Shown here: in pieces, positions 56,893 to 64,000 of the stretch
How the letters are laid out: every line of letters starts with the position of its first letter
How positions within the stretch are numbered: the stretch's first letter is position 1
NCBI GenBank assembly: GCA_018466975.1
Contig: CM031561.1
Coordinates: forward strand, 1,612,001 to 1,676,000
Direction of reading: 5' to 3'
Length of the DNA: 64,000 nucleotides
From: Sparassis latifolia
Lineage: Eukaryota > Basidiomycota > Agaricomycetes > Polyporales > Sparassidaceae
Notes under the pieces: model-generated
Databases searched by the model: none
What the model saw: the letters and a program-made list of their open reading frames with translations, nothing else
What the model was told of the DNA's origin: nothing
Position numbers and translations under genes: made by a program

Positions 56893-58033
56893 CGTAAAGC
56901 ATTAATGATATTCGTGCTCCTTCGCGATCGAATCGACCGCAGCTGCTTTCCGCCGCGGATTTTGGAGGTCGATGCCGAATTCATTCGCATTCCCGGTGTC
57001 ATTATTTGCTCCTTCGGTGACCAGGATACGAAGACCTCAGAGATGCACTTCGTGAAGTGTGCCGGTCGTCTCGCGCTTGGCAGCCTTCATGAAGTCCACC
57101 AAATTTATCGTATCAAGGCAACGGAACAGCTCAATGTGCTGCTTGATTCGAATCCGCTCTATGGCGCGATATTTCGCAGTTCCCTGGCGCTCTTCATCTC
57201 CGCCTTGATTTGCCCACTTGCATTTGGTGGATCTTTTTGGATATGTGGATTGCTGGAGCAGGTGCCACCATCCTGTCTATCACGCAAATTGGAGTCGCAT
57301 CCAAGAGTCAGTTGTATGCGAATGTCTTCGAGTGAGTGCTCAGCTACTCATACGCCAATTGGTTCTAACGATCGTTTCAGAATCACCGTCACCATCTTCA
57401 TCTCCTTCCTCGCCCGCGGTCTGAGCAGTATTCGCAGTCAGATAATCTGCTACACTGCCGCTTCTCTGCCGGTATCGCCGGTATTCTTCCGGTTATTCTT
57501 CCGGAATACCTCATTCGTAAGTTTCGGTCTCATTTCTTAGTAAGATCATACTGAACTTTCTGCAGTGAGCAGTTTTCTTGAACTGGCCTCATAGAACATT
57601 GTTTATGTAGCGTGAAGATGGTTTATGCTTTGATTTATACACTATTCTTGGTGAGATTACCCCGCACATCGCTTATTTCAACTAATCCAATTACAGGGTT
57701 TCGCCACAGATTGGTTCTGATCTCTATCTACTCTTCGACCAAGGTGCCCGCCATGACCTCGCAACTCTGGCGGCTCGCATGACGACTGCGGTCACTATCG
57801 CCGGTGCCTTCCTCGCCGATAATGCCACCACAACAACCAACGCTACTGACGGCGCGAGCGAGTTACAAGGAACCTTCACTTTCACGAACTCTACACCTTA
57901 CATCGTCGAGCACATCATCACAGGCTGCTACACCTCTTTCCCCATGTGTGACGTCATGTTCTCTGCTGGATTTACTTACACGCAAAGTTCGACGTCTTTT
58001 ATCTCGCGCGTACTGAAATATAAAATAAAATCG
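56893..58033 (+). pseudogene. ThrE/DUF1212 (PRM10-like) membrane transporter fragment
   Basis: Matches the threonine/serine exporter-type family of fungi. LRKALMIF, ILEVDAEFIRIPGVIICSFGDQ, ALGSLHEVHQIYR and KATEQLNVLLDSNPLYGAIF come first, then hydrophobic LALFISALICPLAFGGSF. In later frames: FRITVTIFISFLARGLSSIRSQI and FGLQIGSDLYLLFDQGARHDL-like sequence (57700-57780), then RMTTAVTIAGAFLADN (57778 on). The frame changes several times and segments are missing. The membrane helices after about 58000 cannot be followed. Confidence 0.75.
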
Positions 58034-59551
58034 TAGGCTCTGTACACAGATTACTGCATGTGCTCCATGGCGCTAGTGTTCAAATTACTACAACTTGGTT
58101 GCTCTTCCTCGGTCGCCTCTGTCTAGCGTCTCAAAATTTGTTCCTCTATGAGCGACGGTATCTCTGCCTCCACATCCGACAGCTACGCCGCTTGGTAATT
58201 CTGCCTGGTGAGAGTGCAAGATCTCGCCTGTGCGGGATGGATATCTACGTCCCTTCAAGGTGTCTATGTCCGTAGTTTCTGGCTAGCTTTTTCTGGACTG
58301 TAGAAGGTAGTTCGCAGAAATGCTCAGAGCACCGACCGTAACACGGATCCCCTGATATCGCTGGTCAGCGTGGCCTAGTTTCAGAATGTTTGGAAACCCT
58401 CTAGGGCGATGCCATTCCATACGAAAGTTATTGTAGGCTATGACAGATCACACACTAGATTCTGGCTCGCAGGTCCCCAGGTTTCTTCGCTGGTCTTGTC
58501 TATGAATACGCCGAATGGTGTATGACGGAACAGAAGGAGGATGCGGCTGGAAATTTGCAAGAGAATACGGGAGATAAATGTAACGGTCGATCTATGAGGG
58601 TGCCAACACAAAGGATCGCTTTGTTCGCCTCGCTGATGACAGGGCTCCTTTACGATTCATGCACCATGTGCATCATGCTGCGCGAGTGGAACGCTGTTGC
58701 TCTTTGGGCATGGGGTACTTGACTCTGATCCTAGTCCAGTGTCTCAAGCACGCATTGACGATACATTTAGATATTGTTGTGACAATTGTGCCATCTACCA
58801 AACCACATCATGGATCTCTGTCCGCACTCCGCTTATCCCGTGATTCGCACCGACTCCCATGGGTACATCGCTTTGCAGGCATTGAATTGTCAAGCCAACC
58901 AGCTTTCCGTTACAAGCTTAAGAATGCAATGCCGCAGTGGGGTATCTGCAACGCACGAGATTCCACGGTCTTGAGACATCTTGGACAGTTTCTGATTCAG
59001 ACAATAACACAACATGCCCAACCCAAGTCATGCATGTTCCTGAGACACGCCATCACCGAACGCAAGGCACGAACACGAGCCTCTCGCGCTCGCTCTTCCT
59101 CTCGCTGCATGTCCTCCAAGGATATTTTCGGAACAGGACTGAGAATTTCTCTGCCTACATCATCGCCATCGCCGGGCGCTGTTGCTCGCAGACGGGATGG
59201 GGGCCATATCTATTGGCAAAACTCCTTCGCTTGGCTGCGGCGGAGAGGGGATGGAGCCAAGAGGTGGGAGGAAGACGGCGATGGGACCGCCAACGCTTCA
59301 ATGTGGGGTTTCTCAGGGCCTGCAGGAGGAAGCGACGCTTCAACTGACGGTTTCTAGACAGACTTGGAGTAAGGGACTCTTGAGGAAGAACCACCTGAGG
59401 TGCAGGGCGAATAACGCTCCCGTGGTAGATATCCGCACGCCAATCTGAGGAATTCCTGGTGATGCCGACCCAGGTGACTTGACAAGGAAATTCCTAGCAT
59501 GGAGTCGGCCTTGATACACAGTTGATCTCATTGTCGAGGATGAGTCTGCCC
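58034..59551. other. Decayed interval without identifiable gene
   Basis: About 1.5 kb with several mid-size overlapping frames but no family-like blocks. It is bounded by two pseudogenes and may contain their eroded ends. Confidence 0.3.
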
Positions 59552-61114
59552 TCATCTTCCCATCGACATCTTCTTCAAAAAATCCCAGCGGCTAGGCCTT
59601 TCTTCCTTCGATGACCGTGTTTGGGTGGCAGAACGGGCGATCTCTGATTCTAGCCTCGTGAGTCGGGATGACCTCGTGGCAGTGTCGCCTCCTTGGCATT
59701 GTCTGAGCAGAAAAATCTGCCTTTTCATCGGCTTCGAAGGATTGTCCCAGAAATTGTTATCCATCTGAGGTCTTGAACGAACAGCGCTTGGTGACAACGC
59801 TCCAGAAGCCACACCAAGACTAGCATATCGCTTCGTAAAGCCTGGCTATCCCGAGGGGGAGAACCCATGTTGAGCAGATCGGAACTTGATGCAGAGGTGA
59901 CGATTCGACAGAACAGCGCACTGTGGAGAAGGTGCCGCTGATTTTGACGCCGACGAGACAGTTTTGCTATATTCCGTCGTAGCTCACCCGCACTCTTCAT
60001 TTTGCGTAATTTCGCCATCTGGATCCTGCATGTCTTTCGATGAGGTGGGCCGCAAAGAGGTCGCAGAACTAGACCCAACCCCTGCTTTCCCAGTTGCTCT
60101 ACTCTTGTCGTAATAAGCACGGTCTGGCGAGTACGAGTCCTGGTCAGTTTGGGAGGTATGGCAGGCCCGCTGCTGTGGCAGGTAGGGGAGACGAACCGAC
60201 CGCGCAATAGGCGGAGACTTGGCAGGAGTGATGGTATCCTCGCCTTCCTGAGCAGCCTGAAGCTGTCGATCAACGCCGCCGCCGTAAGGGGACTCGTCTT
60301 CGCAGTCGGTGTCATCTGTGTTGGTGCTCTGCACACTAGCAGAAAGGAGAGGGAATATCGATGTAGACGGCGGGTAAAGGGGTGTCATCGGAGATATAGC
60401 TAGTACCGGTTCTATAAGTGCCTTCCATGGACCGTGGAACGGATTGCCATCGACAAGAAGTATTTTAAGCGCAGGCAACAAGCAGAGCCAACTAGGAAGG
60501 GCGTTCAATTTGTTCCTTCTGATGCTGAGAGTGTGCAACCTGTCCAAAGAACTGAGCACCTCGGCAGTGTGCTGATACCCGTTGAATCCACGATGAGAAC
60601 GCGCAAAGAGACCATATGAGAAAGGAATACAGGAAGTGCCCGCAGAGGATTGGAAGCTATGTTCAACTCCTCGAGATTCTTGCAAGCAACAAGGGATGGT
60701 GGAAGAGCAACAAGAAAATTCGCGGAGATATCAAGTGCAAGGAGAGTTGAGGCAACTGTGGAAGGGTGTTGGCAAGAAATGATGGGACGGCATTTGGGAT
60801 GTTAGACAACCCTATCAGGAGATGCGTTGTACCTAGTAGGTCATAGCTGTCATTACATCCTCGAGCCTACCCCACCCACAGCGACACGCACCTGTTTTCA
60901 CCTGAAGTCGTACTATGGGCACATCATCTGCTTTAACAATAACGCCTCGACCCTCCTCGGCAATTAACATGGCACTAGTTGGCTCCTCTTCAGAAGTTCT
61001 CTCGTCCTCGTCCATGGACAAGTAATCATCTGTCTCTTCTTCGTTGATCAAACCCGCCTCGTCGCGTTCAACCAGAGTCTCGAATCTCAAGTCAAAGCTG
61101 GGCGTCGCACGCAA
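59552..61114 (-). pseudogene. Leucine-rich-repeat protein remnant
   Basis: Starts MRATPSFDLRFETLVERDE (61114), acidic, then VVKADDVPIVRLQ-type sequence. LRR units follow: LIGLSNIPNAVPSF, LALDISANFLVALPPSLVAC, LEELNIASNPLRALPVFL, VLIVDSTGIST, LHTLSIRRNKLNALPSWLCL and ALKILLVDGNPFHGPWKALI. The C-terminal tail holds NNFWDNPSKPMKRQIFL and ERPSRWDFLKKMSMGR, stop at 59552. The LRR blocks lie in at least three frames; for example one base is missing at the STGISTLP/EVLSSL junction (about 60560). A broken copy of a fungal signalling-type LRR protein; not assigned further. Confidence 0.7.
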
Positions 61115-61315
61115 ACCTTTAACGCCATTGTTCCTGTAACGTAGGTTCGCTCATTCCGTTGCCAATTGACGAAGAGCGAGATTGAATGCTATTGACGTAA
61201 AAATCGGACCAACCGTCAAATCGTGACAGTCGTGACAGTCACAGCTGTTGTCATTTCTAGAGATCATATCGATGATGTTGCTGCCTGTGTTGAACGTCCT
61301 CCGCACACGCACACG

Positions 61316-63059
61316 ATGAACTCGATGAACTCGATTAACTACAGTTTTATGCCGCAAAATGCACCAGGCAACATCGATGAATCTGCAAGGTTACTTTCGC
61401 TGTATGCCCACCTGGCTGGCACCAGCAATGCCGCTTTAGCACGGCTCCCAACTACATGTATCAGGGTTTCCCCCAATTCAATAGGGTGGGGATGTTTGTG
61501 GAAGATGAACAATACCTTATCCGGGCTCTGTGCGATGGAATGATGAAGAAACAGACGAAACGCGTTACTTTAGAAACGCTGGATGGCGTATGTTTCTGGT
61601 AGGACTCATGATGTTTTGCTGACAGGTTGTTAATGTAGGTCAATAACCATTCAGCAATAGCTTGGAAAGACTACTACTTAGAACATATGGATAGACTGGA
61701 CCAGGCTGCAGCGGATTTGCAGGATTCTGTAAAGCCTGTGGCGGTTGAGAAGTCATCTACTTCGCCGACGCCGACATCGACTCGCGGAAATCGACATGTC
61801 GAAGTCAAAGTCGACTCACGAAACCAAAATCGCATGACTCATGACACCGCGCATCGGGTCGACTCACACCGCACATCGAAGTCGACTCCACGAAAGCGCA
61901 CATCGAAGTCGACTCACGAATCCGCGACGATTCAAGTCGACTCACGATCAATCACCTCTACCATTCAGCAGCATCATTCAGAGGACGGAGGCTACTTTCA
62001 ACTGATCCTAACCTCCGGATTTCTGAGCCGCCGTCTCGTACGCCATCCCCACCTTTTTCTGCGCTCAGAGCAAGAGAAGGGAGGAGATTCATGGAGGATC
62101 AAAACTCCAAGTCGACTCACGAAACCGACGTGAACACATCGCAGCGTCCTTCTGATAAATCACCCTCTACCATTCAGCAGCACCATTCGGATGACATTCC
62201 AACTCATTCTAAACTCCGGATTTCTGAGCCGCCATCTCGCACGCCATCCCCACCCTTTGTGGTCACAGCAAGAACAGGGCTGAGATTCTTCGAAGAGGAT
62301 CAAGATTTCGTTGTCAAGTTCGTTCAGCGGAAGCTCAGTAAGAATCTGAACCTAAACCAAATGCAGCTATGTGCTTTGCTTGCAGAGAAGGTATGTGGCC
62401 CATATTGACAACATCTATCTTCATTCAGTGGCGCAACAGGCTCCCCATCATTCTGCGGCTTCGTGGTACAGCTACTGGACTCGAAATCATGATTTATCAG
62501 AGATACTTGCTGAAGTTAGGATGAAGGAAGTGACTCGAAGTAAGGGCCTTCCTGAGCATTTATTCACTGGTAATAACTCTTACTCAGGTTTATTATCTGA
62601 AGATGAGTCTGGTCCTGAGGTGTCAGAGGAGGAGTCAGACTATGATACGGAGGATGATTTGCGAACATGGGCCATTCAGGTGATCAATTTCTTTCAGCCG
62701 ATAAGCGTGTCCTTGCCAGACACATAGTATCCTACCCCAACTGGGATTCTATGACACACAATGAGAAGTGGCAGCCTTTCATAATCAAGGTGTGAAAGCT
62801 TCCCTGTCTGTAATATTATCCTAGCTCGCTCACTCCTCTACATATATGATAGCATCCACAAAGATCTATGATGTCTTATGCACAAGCATATGAAAGATTT
62901 AAAACAGGTTAGTACAGCTTTATCATCTTGCATAGCCTCCAGAAATGAACCAATTTCAATCAGAGATTGATTGCTGGGCGCAAGTTCAAGCACGATGCAA
63001 AGGAGCTCAAGAAGAACAGGAAGGCTGGTCCCAGTTCTCAGCAAGGTCCATCTAAGTAA
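61316..63059 (+). CDS. Protein with repeated Myb/SANT-like modules
   Basis: ATG 61316 (MNSMNSINYSF). Inferred exons give three related helical modules. Module 1: FVEDEQYLIRALCDGMMKKQ, then after an intron VNNHSAIAWKDYYLEHMDRLD (61480-61700). Module 2: FFEEDQDFVVKFVQRKLSKN, then an intron at the same place before APHHSAASWYSYWTRNHDL (62285-62500). Module 3: FLSADKRVLARHIVSYPNWDSM and EKWQPFIIK (62680-62790). An acidic linker separates modules 2 and 3. The basic end is KFKHDAKELKKNRKAGPSSQ, stop at 63059. Possibly DNA-binding (Rap1/Myb-like, inferred). The Ser/Arg region 61800-62300 holds repeated GTCGACTC motifs and a partial duplication that disturbs the frame, so the gene may be damaged. Confidence 0.55.
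61810..62120 (+). repeat. Interspersed GTCGACTC motif array
   Basis: The octamer GTCGACTC recurs at 61810, 61858, 61881, 61908, 61936 and 62111, mostly within AAGTCGACTCACGAA. It encodes repeated K-S-T-H-E or V-D-S-R depending on frame. Confidence 0.75.
61951..62300 (+). repeat. Imperfect direct duplication of about 145 bp
   Basis: 61951-62097 and 62159-62300 share ATCACCCTCTACCATTCAGC, CTCCGGATTTCTGAGCCGCC and CGCCATCCCCACC in the same order, with small indels. Only the second copy keeps the frame that leads into module 2 of the Myb-like protein. Confidence 0.75.
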
Positions 63060-64000
63060 GCATTTGAGATGCAGGAGGCAGGGCCAAGATGAAGAGAGAG
63101 TCAGAGAGAGTGGAGGTCTGTGCAAGGTCTGAAAACAGATGCTGAGTGAGTATGTTCTGCATTGTGAGCACTATGTTCTCTATATGAGTTACATAGTTAC
63201 ATCTCTGTACAAGTCCTTGGTTCAATGTTTGTAAATTTGTACTACATCACAGCATTTTTGCTCAGAAAGTCTGATGGTGACAGCAACTGCAACTGCAGGT
63301 GGACTTAGAAAACATATGTATGACTTTACTCTATCCCACTTCAGGACTCCCTCTACACAATTGATGGTGCATCCAGTCGAATGGTCCGAAAGTGAACATT
63401 TTTATGAGAATTTTTTGTATCTATTATACACACGTACGACATGTGATTCGAAAAATTGTCCATTTTCTGAGTGGCAACATCTGGCTCTCTTGTCCGAGAC
63501 AGCAACTGATGGATATCACAAGAAAACAGGAGTATCTGAGGACTGCCTATCTAAACATCGGAGGACCATGCTTGAGAGCTTGAAGTCTGTGATTTATCAA
63601 TACGTGTGGTGAAGAAGAAGATGGGGTGTCAGCCACTGAATAGAGAATAGAGTGCTAGAAAGAATGGAGCGCGAACAGACGCCAGTCGACGCGCGACGAA
63701 GTGTGCACGTGATGAGATTAGATCGTGGAAGTTGCCGCGTCCGAAAGATCGCTGGGTGAATTGTATCACGCAGAGGCCTCCCGCCCTTTCCTATGAGGGA
63801 CCGTACTGGACAAAACTATTAAACCTGTCAGCGTCCCGAAAAAGTAGTGTATCGATCAAAAAACATGACAGTTCGGGCGAAAAGTTGCCACGTGGGGGCG
63901 CCTGTTGATGCAAGCCCCACCCCCGACGCGTACTGTCTGCAGCGAGTGCAGCGAGAGAGTCCCCATGGCCAGTGATATATATTATGCGTCTCTCCGCCAT
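63060..64000. other. Right-edge interval without recognised gene
   Basis: A 112-codon + frame (63274-63612) contains EWSESEHFYENFLYLLYTRT and could be an exon of an unknown gene. A 69-codon - frame reaches the window edge. Neither resembles a known family. Confidence 0.25.

Noticed and set aside
58522..59357. Overlapping plus-strand ORFs of 66-232 codons
   Set aside because: Mutually overlapping frames without conserved motifs, lying between pseudogenes; treated as chance frames.
63791..64000. Minus-strand ORF running off the right edge
   Set aside because: 69 codons of unremarkable composition; cannot be assessed without the next sequence.

Overview
This looks like a nuclear scaffold segment of a filamentous basidiomycete, most likely an agaricomycete. 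Genes are broken by many introns of about 50-60 nt with GTRNGT donors. They lie close together on both strands, and the recognisable proteins are fungal (Tom7, Vac14, AFG1, MLH3, GH53, UreF, fungal fatty acid synthase). A run of 100 N at 41760-41859 marks an assembly gap.

Bases 1-24,300 are a gene-dense, largely intact housekeeping block. In order: VAC14 (-, cut by the left edge), UreF (+), eIF3f (-), TOM7 (+), an RNF220-type RING ligase (-), a secreted GH53 galactanase (+), AFG1 (+), nicotinamidase PNC1 (+), a TDA3-like FAD oxidoreductase (-), a small SBDS-N-domain protein (-), a 2.3 kb gene-poor stretch, MLH3 (-) and a TPR-SET (SMYD-like) protein (+) with one apparent frameshift. Several pairs are divergent and share short promoters (VAC14/UreF, eIF3f/TOM7, RNF220/GH53, MLH3/SET). 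PNC1 and the FAD oxidoreductase sit in a marked GC-rich island (about 12.2-14.5 kb).

Bases 24,500-31,300 are accessory. They hold a predicted OTT_1508-type deaminase gene (-), a divergently oriented broken paralogue that has lost its HAE motif (+), an F-box gene (-), then about 1.9 kb without a recognisable gene.

Bases 31,346-41,564 are one 10.2 kb Ty3/gypsy chromovirus on the + strand. It has identical 186-bp LTRs, a 5-bp target duplication, a polypurine tract, gag, protease, RT, RNase H, integrase and chromodomain, plus a long extra ORF between pol and the 3' LTR. Gag and RT are broken although the LTRs are identical.

After the gap and about 2.7 kb of gene-poor sequence comes a coherent multi-exon gene of unknown function (44.5-48.7 kb). 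From about 49.9 to 61.1 kb the sequence is a mosaic of decayed pieces of unrelated genes: an unidentified coding remnant, a chitin-synthase myosin-motor fragment joined to a fused beta-alpha fatty acid synthase fragment, a Ty1/copia fragment, a small possible gene, a ThrE/DUF1212 transporter fragment and a leucine-rich-repeat gene remnant. At 61.3-63.1 kb a gene carries repeated Myb-like modules. The right end (63.1-64 kb) holds nothing I can name.

No tRNA, rRNA or CRISPR feature was seen. Exon boundaries were read by eye from splice consensus and protein continuity and may be off by a few bases.
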